Origin: Bradyrhizobium sp. CB1717
GTDB lineage: Bacteria > Pseudomonadota > Alphaproteobacteria > Rhizobiales > Xanthobacteraceae
Length of the DNA stretch: 64,000 nucleotides
Assembly: GCF_029714325.1 (NCBI RefSeq)
Contig: NZ_CP121666.1
Location: 2,418,001 to 2,482,000 of the forward strand
Reading direction: 5' to 3'
The stretch's first letter is position 1, and each line of letters starts with the position of its first letter. The position numbers and the translations under genes are program-made. Shown piece after piece: positions 42,901-52,356 of the stretch. The notes under the pieces are model-generated. The model saw only the letters and a program-made list of their open reading frames with translations, searched no databases and was not told the origin of the DNA.

Positions 42901-44126
42901 CTGGTACGGGGATCATTGACCAGTTTCTGGAAACGTTCACGCGTTATATCGACAATGGCTTCGGCCTTCTCGGTAGCGACGTCGGGTATCTCGCGGCGAC
43001 GCTTGCGGCGATCGACATCACGCTGGCTGCGTTGTTCTGGAGTTGGGGAACTGACGAGGACATCATCGCGCGTCTCGTCAAGAAGACGCTCTTCGTGGGT
43101 GTTTTCGCCTACCTCATCGGTAACTGGAACGGCTTGGCGCGCATCGTCTTCGAAAGCTTCGCCGGCCTTGGGCTGAAAGCAACGGGCGCAAGCCTGTCCG
43201 CATCAGATCTCCTGCGCCCTGGAAAGATCGCTCAGGTCGGGCTCGACGCCGGCCGACCGCTGCTCGATTCGATCTCGAACCTGATGGGCTACATCAGTTT
43301 CTTCGAGAATTTCGTCCAGATCGTCGTTCTTCTGTTTGCTTGGGTCGTGGTGTTGCTCGCCTTCTTCATTCTGGCGATCCAACTCTTCGTCACCCTGATC
43401 GAGTTCAAGCTCACGACGCTCGCCGGCTTCGTGCTCATTCCGTTCGGACTGTTTGGTAATACTGCCTTCGCGGCAGAGCGGGTCTTGGGTAACGTCATCT
43501 CTTCAGGGATCAAGGTCCTGGTCCTGGCCGTCATCGTCGGCATCGGTTCTACCCTGTTCTCGCAGTTCACCACGGGCTTCGGCGGCGCTCAGCCGACCAT
43601 TGAAGACGCGATGACGCTGGTGCTCGCGGCGCTCTCCTTGCTAGGGCTCGGTATCTTCGGTCCGGGCATCGCAAACGGCCTTGTGTCCGGTGGACCGCAA
43701 CTCGGCGGCGGCGCCGCAATTGGAACAGGCCTTGCTGCTGGCGGCATTGTTGCGGCGGGTGCGGGTCTTGCCGCCGGCGGTGCTGGTCTCGCTGGCGGCG
43801 CGATCGCGGGCGCCGCGCGTAGTGGCGGCGCCGCTATGAGCGCGGCATCAGCCGCCTACCGGAGTGGCGGCGTTGCCGGCGTCGCAGAGGCCGGCGCTTC
43901 GGCCGCCATGAGCCCGTTGCGTCGTGCAGCGGCTGCGGTCGGTGGGGGTGGGGAAGCCGGCGCGCAAGGCGCGAGCAATTCGGCCGAAGGGCAACCCGAT
44001 TGGGCGCGACGCATGAAGCGCGCCGAGACCATTCGGCATGGCGCATCGGCAGCCGGCCACGCAGTCCGCTCAGGCGATCACGGTGGCGGCGGCTCCTCCG
44101 TCGATTTGTCTGAAGGAGAGCGCTGA
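42897..44126 (+). CDS. trbL: TrbL, VirB6-like channel protein
   Basis: A 409-residue polytopic inner-membrane protein of the VirB6/TrbL family with about six membrane segments between residues 30 and 260 (for example FVQIVVLLFAWVVVLLAFFI). The start GIIDQFLETFTRYIDNGFGL is typical. From about residue 255 a Gly- and Ala-rich region follows and then a polar tail. The start overlaps the trbK stop (ATGA). A 100-bp gap, rare in this operon, separates it from trbF. Confidence 0.92.
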   Translation: MTGTGIIDQFLETFTRYIDNGFGLLGSDVGYLAATLAAIDITLAALFWSWGTDEDIIARLVKKTLFVGVFAYLIGNWNGLARIVFESFAGLGLKATGASLSASDLLRPGKIAQVGLDAGRPLLDSISNLMGYISFFENFVQIVVLLFAWVVVLLAFFILAIQLFVTLIEFKLTTLAGFVLIPFGLFGNTAFAAERVLGNVISSGIKVLVLAVIVGIGSTLFSQFTTGFGGAQPTIEDAMTLVLAALSLLGLGIFGPGIANGLVSGGPQLGGGAAIGTGLAAGGIVAAGAGLAAGGAGLAGGAIAGAARSGGAAMSAASAAYRSGGVAGVAEAGASAAMSPLRRAAAAVGGGGEAGAQGASNSAEGQPDWARRMKRAETIRHGASAAGHAVRSGDHGGGGSSVDLSEGER

Positions 44127-44226
44127 CACGCAGATCGTTGCGCCTTCGCCACCCGCTGCGCAGGTGACGCAAACGCTCATACCGCACGACTCGGAACCGA
44201 TCACTCGATACTAGGGGCAACCATCG

Positions 44227-44910
44227 ATGTTCAAACGAACTTCCGTTCATTACGGGCGCATGCCGGAACCGGTCACGCCGTATCAGAAATCAGCGCAGGT
44301 TTGGGACGAACGAATTGGATCAGCGCGCGTGCAAGCCAAGAACTGGCGCCTGATGGCGTTCGGCTGCCTGATGCTTTCAGCCGGTCTCGCAGGCAGCCTG
44401 GTTTGGCAATCGAGCCAAGGCTCAATCACGCCCTGGGTGGTCGAAGTCGATCATCTCGGCCAAGCCCAAAGGGTTGCGCCGGCCAACACCGACTATCAAC
44501 CCACTGATCCGCAGATCGCCTACCATCTGGCGCGCTTTATCGAGGATGTCAGAGGCCTACCGGCCGACGGCATCGTTCTGCGCCAGAATTGGCTCCGGGC
44601 CTATGATTTTACGACCGATCGTGGCGCCGCTGCGCTCAACGACTATGCGCGCAACAATGACCCCTTTGCGAAGCTGGGCAAGGCCCAAATCTCAGTGGAC
44701 GTCTCGAGCGTCATTCGCGCGTCGTCGGAGAGCTTTCGGGTCGCGTGGACCGAGCGTGTCTACGACAACGGTTCGTTGAGTTCGACCGAGCGCTGGACCG
44801 CCATTCTCACCATCGTGATCGAAACGCCGCGCGATGCCGAACGTCTGCGCAAGAATCCTCTTGGAGTCTTCGTTCGCGCCATCAACTGGTCGAAGGAGTT
44901 GAGTCAGTGA
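44227..44910 (+). CDS. trbF: TrbF, VirB8-like channel protein
   Basis: A 227-residue bitopic membrane protein of the VirB8/TrbF group. PVTPYQKSAQVWDERIGSAR precedes the single membrane segment near residues 42-62. The periplasmic domain has ITPWVVEVDHLGQAQRVAPA and NWLRAYDFTTDRGAAALNDY. The stop overlaps the GTG start of trbG. GGGGCAACC precedes the ATG. Confidence 0.93.
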   Translation: MFKRTSVHYGRMPEPVTPYQKSAQVWDERIGSARVQAKNWRLMAFGCLMLSAGLAGSLVWQSSQGSITPWVVEVDHLGQAQRVAPANTDYQPTDPQIAYHLARFIEDVRGLPADGIVLRQNWLRAYDFTTDRGAAALNDYARNNDPFAKLGKAQISVDVSSVIRASSESFRVAWTERVYDNGSLSSTERWTAILTIVIETPRDAERLRKNPLGVFVRAINWSKELSQ

Positions 44911-45941
44911 CTAAGACGCTGTCCGACGTTCATTCGAAGCATCCCGTCCCGTACAACAGGATCAGTCCGGCTCCGCCCGAATTCTTGACCGCGAAGCGAG
45001 CAGTCTTGTTTGCTCTCCTGCTTGCTTCCTCGGCGCTCGGCGCGTGCGCGACCTACATTCCGCCGGAGATCAGCTATGACACTGAAGTGCCTCCGTTACC
45101 GGCGACGCCGGTGGCTCTCGACGACAGATCGCGACCGCTTCACGTTCCACCCCTCTGGAAGCCGGCTTTCGGCGGCAAGTCGGGAGGTAAGGAAGACGCT
45201 GAACCCGTGAGCCGGGTCGAGACCGCAAACGGCGCAGCCCGGGTCGAACCGCGCAAGCGAGGGTATTTCAACGCGGCGCAGATCTACGCCTACAGTCCCG
45301 GGGCGCTCTATCAGATCTACGCCGCGCCGGGGCAGATCACGGATATCGCGCTCGAGGAGGGAGAACAGTTGACGGGATCAGGGCCGATCGCGGCCGGAGA
45401 TACCGTGCGCTGGGTCGTGGGCGATACCGAGAGCGGGAGCGGCGACACACGGCGCGTCCATATCTTGGTCAAGCCGACCCGAGCTTCGATCGAGACTAAC
45501 CTAGTGGTCAATACTGACCGGCGCACCTACCTGATCGAGCTCCGCTCCCGCGAACGCCCATACATGCCGTCTGTCGCCTGGTACTATCCAGAAACTGCAC
45601 GGGAACGATCGCGTTCGGTCGCTCTGAAGCCCGTTCTTCCGAACCCGGCGCAGCGCATCTTCCGCTATGCGATCAAAGGAGACAATCCTCCCTGGCGGCC
45701 GCTCACCGCATATGACGATGGCCGCAAGGTCTATGTCGAATTCCCGCAAGGCATCGTGCAAGGTGAGATGCCTCCGCTCTTTGTCATCGGACCGGATGGC
45801 AAAACCGAGTTCGTCAACTATCGCGCCTCCGGTAACGTGCTGATCGTCGATCGGCTGTTTGCAGCCGCTGAACTACGGCTCGGGGGTGAACACCAGCAGA
45901 AAGTCAGGATTGTCAGGACAGACGGGAGGCCGTCGTCATGA
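44907..45941 (+). CDS. trbG: TrbG, VirB9-like outer channel protein
   Basis: A 344-residue VirB9-type protein of the outer-membrane core. Residues 28-48 form a signal peptide ending in the lipobox-like LGAC. The N-terminal domain has RGYFNAAQIYAYSPGALYQI and APGQITDIALEEGEQLTG, and the C-terminal half VEFPQGIVQGEMPPLFVIG and FVNYRASGNVLIVDRLFAAA. GTG 44907 overlaps the trbF stop; the stop overlaps the trbI start. Confidence 0.93.
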   Translation: MTKTLSDVHSKHPVPYNRISPAPPEFLTAKRAVLFALLLASSALGACATYIPPEISYDTEVPPLPATPVALDDRSRPLHVPPLWKPAFGGKSGGKEDAEPVSRVETANGAARVEPRKRGYFNAAQIYAYSPGALYQIYAAPGQITDIALEEGEQLTGSGPIAAGDTVRWVVGDTESGSGDTRRVHILVKPTRASIETNLVVNTDRRTYLIELRSRERPYMPSVAWYYPETARERSRSVALKPVLPNPAQRIFRYAIKGDNPPWRPLTAYDDGRKVYVEFPQGIVQGEMPPLFVIGPDGKTEFVNYRASGNVLIVDRLFAAAELRLGGEHQQKVRIVRTDGRPSS

Positions 45942-47149
45942 GCAGCTTGAGTGGAAACGATCACGAGCAATCCGTCCCATCAGCGACACAAGAGGATCCG
46001 TCCGGAAGCTTCCGCCTGAGAGCAGAGCAACCGCGAGTAACCCGGTTGTCGCGGAAAGTTCTCGCCGGAGGGACTGCTGTCGTGTTGTTCGTCATCGGTG
46101 GAACCGTGTTGTGGTCGCTAGCGAGCAACCGCCATCGAAATCAGGCGACCGATGAGGTTTACAGCACCGATCACCACAATGTTGCCGACGGCATAACGGC
46201 GCTGCCCAAAGACTACGCTGGCGTTCCGCGCCAGGCAGTCCCGCAGCTTGGCCCGCCGCTACCCGGGGATCTCGGTCGACCGATTCTTGCAGCCCAAGGC
46301 CAGTCGCCGACGAACGGCGCTGATCCGGACCAGCAGCGCCGGGATCAAGAGACCGAAGCAGCCCGCATCAGCCATCTGTTCGCTTCGACCAATGGGAGAG
46401 AAGTGCGTCCGCCCGCCGCGGCGGCTGTTGGAGGCGACCGCGTCGCGCTACCGAACGCAACGGGCACGGGCGACGATGGATCTGCGCAGAACGGACGGGA
46501 CCGAAAGCTTGCCTTCGTGAACGCCACCGTGGACCGTCGCACGGTCAGCCCTGACCGCGTCACCAGGCCCGCTTCACCATATCTCGTGCAGGCTGGGACG
46601 GTTATTCCGGGAGCCCTGATCACCGGAATCCGATCGGACCTGCCAGGCGAAATTACGGCGCAGGTAACCGAGAATGTCTATGACACGCCGACCGGCCGCT
46701 TTCTGCTTGTGCCCCAGGGAGCGCGTCTGATCGGGATCTACGATAGCCAGGTCACTTTCGGCCAGTCGCGCGTGCTGCTCGTCTGGACCCGGCTGATCAT
46801 GCCGAATGGACGGTCTATCGTTCTCGAGCGGCAGCCTGGCGCTGACACCGCAGGTTACGCGGGCCTTGAAGACCAAGTCGACAACCACTGGGGAGAGCTG
46901 TTCAAGGCCGCGGCTCTATCGACGTTTCTGGCGGTCGGCACCGAACTTGGGGCCGGCTCGGACACCAACAGCAACGACAGCGCCATCATCCAGGCATTGC
47001 GACACGGCGCCTCGGATTCACTGAACCAGACCGGGCAGCAGGTCGTCCGTAGAAGCCTCAACATCCAGCCGACTCTAACCGTACGACCTGGTTTCCCGGT
47101 TCGTGTTCTTGTCAATCGTGATCTGATACTTACCCCATATAGAGGGTGA
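45938..47149 (+). CDS. trbI: TrbI, VirB10-like channel protein
   Basis: A 403-residue VirB10-family protein that spans from the inner to the outer membrane. A membrane segment lies near residues 43-60 (GGTAVVLFVIGGTVLW). A proline- and charge-rich linker follows, then the beta-barrel domain from about 210: SPYLVQAGTVIPGALITGIR, LPGEITAQVTENVYDTPTGR and PQGARLIGIYDSQV. The ending is FPVRVLVNRDLILTPYRG. ATG 45938 overlaps the trbG stop. The DUF2274 gene follows 4 bases after the stop. Confidence 0.95.
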   Translation: MSSLSGNDHEQSVPSATQEDPSGSFRLRAEQPRVTRLSRKVLAGGTAVVLFVIGGTVLWSLASNRHRNQATDEVYSTDHHNVADGITALPKDYAGVPRQAVPQLGPPLPGDLGRPILAAQGQSPTNGADPDQQRRDQETEAARISHLFASTNGREVRPPAAAAVGGDRVALPNATGTGDDGSAQNGRDRKLAFVNATVDRRTVSPDRVTRPASPYLVQAGTVIPGALITGIRSDLPGEITAQVTENVYDTPTGRFLLVPQGARLIGIYDSQVTFGQSRVLLVWTRLIMPNGRSIVLERQPGADTAGYAGLEDQVDNHWGELFKAAALSTFLAVGTELGAGSDTNSNDSAIIQALRHGASDSLNQTGQQVVRRSLNIQPTLTVRPGFPVRVLVNRDLILTPYRG

Positions 47150-47153
47150 CAAC

Positions 47154-47396
47154 ATGCCCAAACTTAAAATAGGAGAGCTTCCAGACGACAAGCCGGTCAA
47201 AGTGACTGCGGAGCTGCCCGCCGCCGTGCATCGTGATCTCATCGCCTATGCAGAAGTGCTTACGCGTCAGGGTGGTCAAGTGGTCGATCCGACTAAACTC
47301 ATCGCCCCCATGTTGGCGCGCTTTATGGCCACTGACCGAGGATTTTCTAAACTGAAACGTGAAGCCCACATACCGGCCGCCGGTGAAGGACAGTGA
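47154..47396 (+). CDS. DUF2274 domain protein
   Basis: An 80-residue protein with LPDDKPVKVTAELPAAVHRD followed by LIAYAEVLTRQ, and LIAPMLARFMATDRGF near the end. This is DUF2274, a short ribbon-helix-helix-like family that regularly follows trbI in rhizobial transfer operons. It probably binds DNA, perhaps as an operon regulator. It closes the transfer region in this window. Confidence 0.88.
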   Translation: MPKLKIGELPDDKPVKVTAELPAAVHRDLIAYAEVLTRQGGQVVDPTKLIAPMLARFMATDRGFSKLKREAHIPAAGEGQ

Positions 47397-47577
47397 TGCT
47401 CGTGGTTTCCTCGAAGCCGTTACCCACGCTAAATAGTTGCCAGCATGGCGAAGCGCTGCCGAGTTGGCATTAAGAGCTGAGATATGGCGTCGGTGTGCGT
47501 TCGAGTGTTCCGAAACAAACTCCGATTACGAATTTTTCCCAGTTTTCAGCCGGGGGGCGCTGGGAGTCGACGTGCAG

Positions 47578-48486
47578 TTATTCGGTCACCTTCAGTCGCG
47601 TTACACTGCTCCGGCCATCGACACTGAGAGGCACGTCACCCTCGATCGTGGCCCGACGTACGACGCGATGCTGGTCCCCGTAATCGTTGACCGCGTAATG
47701 CTGCGTTGCGCGGTTATCCCACAGCGCAATATCGCCCTCTAGCCAATTCCAGCGCACAGTGTTTTCGGGCGCGGTGATGTGGGACTGGAGCAGATCGAAC
47801 AGCTTTTGTCCGTCGTATTTGCGGATGCCAATAAAGTGCTTCACCAAGGCGCCGAGCACTAGCGTCCGCTCGCCTGTTTCGGGATGGACGCGTACGACGG
47901 GATGCTCGGTCTCAAAAACCGTTCTGGTGAACACCTCCTCAAAATGCTTCTTGTCGACCTCGCGCACGCGCGCGATCCCGGCGTAATCGAAGACGTTGCT
48001 GTGAACGGCCCATAGGCCCTCGGCAAGCCGTTGTAGCGGCGGGGGCAAACCAAGATAAGCGGCAGCTGTGTTCGACCACACGGTGTCGCCTCCGAACGTT
48101 GGCATTACAACGGCCCGCAGGACCAGAATCTTTGGATAGGCGTCGGCGAAGGTCCCATCCGCATGCCAAACGTCGGCGCGACCGCCGCCGCGAGTGGAGT
48201 CGAGTTCGAGGAGCGACGCCATCCCCTTGGTGGCACCGAGCATCGGATGTGGCACTAGCTTTCCGAGACGAGCGGCAAAGCGCTCATGCTCGGCGTCATT
48301 CAGATGTCCTTGATTGCGGAAGAAGATCACCTTGTGCTCGAGCAATAAGCTGTTGATCGCGGCGATCGTGTGATCCGGTAGGTCGCCTGATAGCTTGATA
48401 TTCTTGACTTCGGCACCGATGCGCGCTGCACGTTTCACAACATCGGTCCTCGGAATGACGCCTCCGACCAAAGCGTTTGTGCTCAT
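47578..48486 (-). CDS. TauD/TfdA-family Fe(II)/2-oxoglutarate dioxygenase
   Basis: A 302-residue non-haem iron oxygenase. ADVWHADGTFADAYPKILVL gives the HxD part of the metal triad near residue 108; the third His and the 2-oxoglutarate-binding Arg are in RATQHYAVNDYGDQHRVVRR near residue 258. LEHKVIFFRNQG and TVWSNTAAAY are typical of the family. Members open taurine, alkyl sulphates or phenoxy acids; the substrate here is unknown. It converges with the end of the transfer operon and stands alone, so it may be cargo or chromosomal DNA next to the element. Confidence 0.88.
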   Translation of the reverse strand: MSTNALVGGVIPRTDVVKRAARIGAEVKNIKLSGDLPDHTIAAINSLLLEHKVIFFRNQGHLNDAEHERFAARLGKLVPHPMLGATKGMASLLELDSTRGGGRADVWHADGTFADAYPKILVLRAVVMPTFGGDTVWSNTAAAYLGLPPPLQRLAEGLWAVHSNVFDYAGIARVREVDKKHFEEVFTRTVFETEHPVVRVHPETGERTLVLGALVKHFIGIRKYDGQKLFDLLQSHITAPENTVRWNWLEGDIALWDNRATQHYAVNDYGDQHRVVRRATIEGDVPLSVDGRSSVTRLKVTE

Positions 48487-49433
48487 CTTGCTTTTCCAAG
48501 CCCTTGCAGTTTTTCCTCGCCCCTTAAATGATCTTCAGCAAGCATCGTGCCAAGCGAAACACAAGCATGTACTCGACAATGGGCAGTAAACGAATCGTGG
48601 CATTTGGCGCGGGACCTCGAACTGAACCCGTTGTTGGGCCGAGTGACGAAAGAACTCGCTCACCGAGCTCACCCCTTCGAGTGTCGAATCGCGAAGCGGA
48701 CGGCAGGAGCGAGCAAACGGCAAATCTGCCGTCATGCTGTAATCACTAACTGCGTTGAAGAAACCAATGCTTCTGTAGAATTGGCAATAGTTATGGTTCA
48801 TGAATCATGTAGTCCGGCCCTGGCGCGCGCAAGCGCGCCTCGGAAACAAATGATCCAAGATTTATACGTTGGCGAGATCCAGACTGCGGGCAAGTTCTGT
48901 CTCAACTGGCATATCGCTCGCTATGACGATGACGGCTCCTTCGGGGAGCGAATCATTGCCTGCATATACAAGCGCAGCCGCTCTTGCTTGCTCATGCTCC
49001 TAAACTGAGTTGCGCGGCTCGCAAATGTCAAAATGTCGCTGACGTGAGTCTCGATTGCAAGTCCTTGCACTTGCGCGCGAATTGGTTCAACAATGTAATT
49101 GCTTCGGTGGTGAGAGAGAGAGTTTGGAGAGCGTGAGCATTGCTGCCTGAGTGGCTCTGTTGGATCGTTTTGTTTTAAGCAATAGCCATCCCAGGCAGCG
49201 GGGGGCGCAAAGTCGAATGGGCTTTCGAAAGTCTGAAACCTTACTTGCGCGTTGTACTGGACCTGACACGAGATTGTGCCTCTGTCAGAATACCGACAGG
49301 TGTCTGCACAGTGCGGCAAGCCCGAGCTGACGTTTCCGTTCGTGATCGCGAGGTAATTGATGGCCCGCCCGCTGCAGTCTGTGAGAGCTGTAGATGTAAG
49401 ATGGCTGCGGCGCCGGTCTTGCACATTATCGTC
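48487..49433. other. Unassigned, lower-GC stretch
   Basis: Nearly 950 bp without a supported gene. Two overlapping open frames on opposite strands (48547-49008 plus, 48921-49424 minus) lack clear ribosome binding sites and resemble no family I know. The base composition is visibly lower in GC than the neighbours. It may be decayed symbiosis-island DNA and may hold promoters for the flanking minus-strand genes. Confidence 0.4.
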
Positions 49434-50063
49434 TCAGTCCTGAACCAAGATAAGAGCTGCAACTTCCTGGTCCCGTGGTAGTTTGCTCGCCGCTAAGCCG
49501 GCGGCGATAGCAATGCGATCAGGCGCGGGGCGGTTTTGGCTCATCTTGCGTTTGCCTTCGACCATGGTGATCGGGATGCGCACGCCGACGATTTCACGCA
49601 ACTGGGCGGCGACGAAATCCGCGGGAGCATCGCTGACGGCCCAGGGCGTCGCACGTGACGTCTCATGGATATTCGTCAGACGTGTCACAACCTCAAGCAG
49701 GCGAGTGGGATCGTCGAAGAACTCAATCGGCCCATGGGCGTGGACCGCGATGTAATTCCATGTCGGCACCACATGTTCAGCTTGTCGCTTGCTGGGATAC
49801 CAGGATGGCGTCACATAAGCCTCTGCGCCAGTAAAGATCGCCAGAGCTTCTCCGATCGGGGCCGTGCGCCATTGCGGATTGCCCTTCGCCAGATGCCCGT
49901 ATAACGTGCCGTGTTCGCCTTCGCTCTCATCGAGGAAGAGCGGAAGAGGCGTCGCAAGTGGCCCATCTAATGTCGCTGTGACTAGGGTGGCCAATCGGGC
50001 GCAGCGGATTGTCGCTCGAATGTTCTCGATGTCGTCATCTCGAAAGTGGGTTGGTATGTACAT
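49434..50063 (-). CDS. PaiB-like FMN-binding negative regulator
   Basis: A 209-residue FMN-binding split-barrel protein of the PaiB family. MYIPTHFRDDD is the conserved beginning; the flavin site follows in LATLVTATLDGPLATPLPLF and LYGHLAKGNPQWR. AYVTPSWYPSKRQAEHVVPT and NYIAVHAHGPIEF are further family motifs, with KMSQNRPAPDR near the end. PaiB proteins repress protease and sporulation genes in Bacillus; in proteobacteria the role is unclear. ATG 50063 has GGAGAG upstream, which decides the start over a longer frame. Confidence 0.88.
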   Translation of the reverse strand: MYIPTHFRDDDIENIRATIRCARLATLVTATLDGPLATPLPLFLDESEGEHGTLYGHLAKGNPQWRTAPIGEALAIFTGAEAYVTPSWYPSKRQAEHVVPTWNYIAVHAHGPIEFFDDPTRLLEVVTRLTNIHETSRATPWAVSDAPADFVAAQLREIVGVRIPITMVEGKRKMSQNRPAPDRIAIAAGLAASKLPRDQEVAALILVQD

Positions 50064-50439
50064 GAAGACTCTCCGTTGGTGGTCGTCGAGATAAACGCAA
50101 GTCAATGTGCGAGAAAACTGCCAGTTTCAGTCGCTCCCGTAGAGCGTCTCCGCTTCCTGTTTTGACGTGACCGCTTCGGATTTATTTGGGACGGGGGCGA
50201 TTCCACTCAGCCGCTTCAGTCCGTCGAGCTGCTGTTTCCGTAGCTATTTTCCTGCGGGCTGAGCCAGGCATTCATGGACCTTTAGAGATCTCACCCGGGG
50301 GCGCCTGTATGTAGTGACCGGCAACTGTCCTTCGACACGCACCGAGGCGCGTTTGGCAAGCTAGTCCTTGATCTCGGCAAGATCGACGCCGACCTCAAAA
50401 GCCGCCTTCATCGTCTGAACTGCGTCGATGGGTACAGGT

Positions 50440-50760
50440 CCGAGGTGATCGCAACCAACCCATCATTAAAACACGAAAGTTCCCGCCTATGGTGGACGCC
50501 CTCGCGCGGGGGCAATCGGCCGAGGAGATTGTCGACGATTTTTCATCGCTGACGCGGACCAGGTTGAGGCGGCGATCGAATACGCCAAGGCGTTCCCAAG
50601 CGAGGGTGTCCCTATCTCCCGCGGAGTCTGAAGCGGCGCTGGCAGAGCTAGCCGGCCTTGGGTTCGATGACGAAGCCGAGGCGGGCGAGGTCGCGCCGCG
50701 CCGGATTTCGTGACCGTGCAGTTCGTCGACGAGAACGCGCTTCGAAGTTTGGCACGGATG
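50440..50760 (+). pseudogene. Decayed DUF433 antitoxin and DUF5615-like toxin pair
   Basis: Fragments in different frames fit a DUF433 antitoxin: EVIATNPSLKH at 50438-50470, then MVDALARGQSAEEIVDDFSS from 50489, then DQVEAAIEYAKAFPSEGVP in the next frame after 50560. Just downstream, VTVQFVDENALRSLAR at about 50710-50758 looks like the start of a DUF5615 (PIN-like) toxin. At least two frameshifts and the loss of most of the toxin show that the pair is not functional. Confidence 0.5.
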
Positions 50761-51070
50761 CCAACGTGAACGTGCGCAAGTGGCTTGCAACACGCTCCTA
50801 GACCAAAGCGCTCATGGCGAGCCGAGCAGCGCATCGCGCTGCAGGTCCGTGTTCTGAGACGCGCATGAGGCCGGCACCAGGCGCTTAGCTTAGGGGGCTA
50901 CTACAAGATTCGGTAGCTGGTTAAAGCCAACGTTAGGCTCCAGGATTCGGTCGCCGTCCCCGCCGATCGTCATTGACAAACGGAAGTGAACGCAAGCGCA
51001 CGTGAAGCCGGTGACCGTAGCGCGTGCGGGCACTTCCGCCCTTCCATCGCTTAGAGAGTGAAGTGCCACC
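50761..51070. promoter_or_regulatory. Upstream region of the gibberellin operon
   Basis: About 310 bp before the CYP112 start, which must hold the operon promoter unless it lies in the decayed region before it. TTGACA at 50974 is a possible -35 element but no good -10 follows at the right distance. I found no -24/-12 promoter, NifA site or nod box. GAGAGTGAAGTGCCACC precedes the start. Confidence 0.35.
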
Positions 51071-52270
51071 GTGTCCGAACAACCCCTGCCGATGCTGCCG
51101 ATGTGGCGCGTCGATCACATTGAGCCCTCGCCCGAGATGTTGGCGCTACGCGCCAACGGTCCGATCCCACGCGTGCGTTTCCCGTCCGGGCACGAAGGCT
51201 GGTGGGTGACAGGCTACGACGAGGCCAAGGCGGCGCTGTCCGATGCGGCGTTCCGGCCGGCGGGAATGCCGCCGACGGCGTTCACCCCCGATTCGGTAAT
51301 TCTCGGCTCGCCGGGGTGGCTCGTCTCGCACCAGGGCGAGCATGTCCGGTTACGCACGCTCGTCGCGCCGGCCTTCAGCAGCCGCAGGGTGAAGCTGCTG
51401 GCGCCGCATGTCGAGACGATCGCTGCGCAGTTGTTCGAGGATCTGGCGGCCCAGCGCCAGCCCGCCGACTTGCGGCGCCACCTCTCGTTTCCGCTTCCGG
51501 CCATGGTCATCAGCGCCCTGATGGGCCTGCTCTACGAGGATCACGCCTTTTTCGCTCGGCTGTCCGACGAGGTGATGACGCACCAGCATGAAAGTGGCCC
51601 GCGCACCGCGTCACGCTTGGCCTGGGAAGAACTGCGCGCCTACATTCGCGACAAGATGCGGGACAAGCGCCAGGATCCGGGCGACAACCTGCTGACGGAT
51701 CTGCTCGCGGCGGTCGACCAGGGCAAGGCGACCGAGGAAGAAGCGATCGGCCTGGCGGCGGGCATGCTGGTGGCGGGGCACGAGAGCACCGTCGCGCAGA
51801 TTGAATGCGGCCTGCTGGCCATGTTCCGCCATCCGCAACAGCGCGAACGCCTGGTCGGCGATCCATCCCTGGTGGACAAGGCGGTGGAGGAAATCCTGCG
51901 CATGTACCCGCCGGGCGCGGGCTGGGATGGCATCATGCGCTATCCGAGCACCGACGTGACCATCGCGGGCGTGCATATTCCCGCGGAGAGCAAGGTGCTG
52001 GTCGGCCTGCCGGCTACGTCGTTCGATCCGCGCCATTTCGACGAGCCGGAAATCTTCGACATAGGACGCCAGGAAAAGCCGCACCTGGCGTTCTCCCACG
52101 GGCCGCACTCCTGCATCGGCGGGGAGCTGGCCAGGCTGGAACTCAAGGCGGTGTTCGGTTCGATCTTCCAGCGCTTTCCCGCGCTGCGCCTGGCCGTCGC
52201 GCCCGAACAATTGAAGTTGCGCAAGGAGATCATCACTGGCGGGCTCGATGAGTTCCCGGTTTTCTGGTGA
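51071..52270 (+). CDS. CYP112, gibberellin-operon cytochrome P450
   Basis: A 399-residue soluble P450. The oxygen-binding helix has [20 protein letters not shown], the ExxR region is VEEILRMYP, and the haem-binding loop is [14 protein letters not shown] with the ligand Cys near residue 348. By position and sequence it is the first gene of the rhizobial gibberellin operon. From published work on these operons CYP112 oxidises C-20 of GA12 and produces GA9. Starts at GTG 51071. CYP114 follows 86 bp later. Confidence 0.93.
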   Translation: MSEQPLPMLPMWRVDHIEPSPEMLALRANGPIPRVRFPSGHEGWWVTGYDEAKAALSDAAFRPAGMPPTAFTPDSVILGSPGWLVSHQGEHVRLRTLVAPAFSSRRVKLLAPHVETIAAQLFEDLAAQRQPADLRRHLSFPLPAMVISALMGLLYEDHAFFARLSDEVMTHQHESGPRTASRLAWEELRAYIRDKMRDKRQDPGDNLLTDLLAAVDQGKATEEEAIGLAAGMLVAGHESTVAQIECGLLAMFRHPQQRERLVGDPSLVDKAVEEILRMYPPGAGWDGIMRYPSTDVTIAGVHIPAESKVLVGLPATSFDPRHFDEPEIFDIGRQEKPHLAFSHGPHSCIGGELARLELKAVFGSIFQRFPALRLAVAPEQLKLRKEIITGGLDEFPVFW

Positions 52271-52356
52271 TGTGCGGACGCGGCTGGGGACGCGATCGTG
52301 TTTGCCGGCGCACCTCTCGTGCACCGGTCAGATCAGCCAGCCAACAGGTAACGAAG

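Noticed and set aside
48547..49424. Two long open frames on opposite strands that overlap
   Set aside because: Neither has a clear ribosome binding site or familiar motifs, and they cannot both be coding; the DNA looks decayed.
50736..50752. Possible -24/-12 (sigma-54) promoter around TGGCACGGATGCC
   Set aside because: The distance between the GG and GC elements is too short for a sigma-54 promoter.
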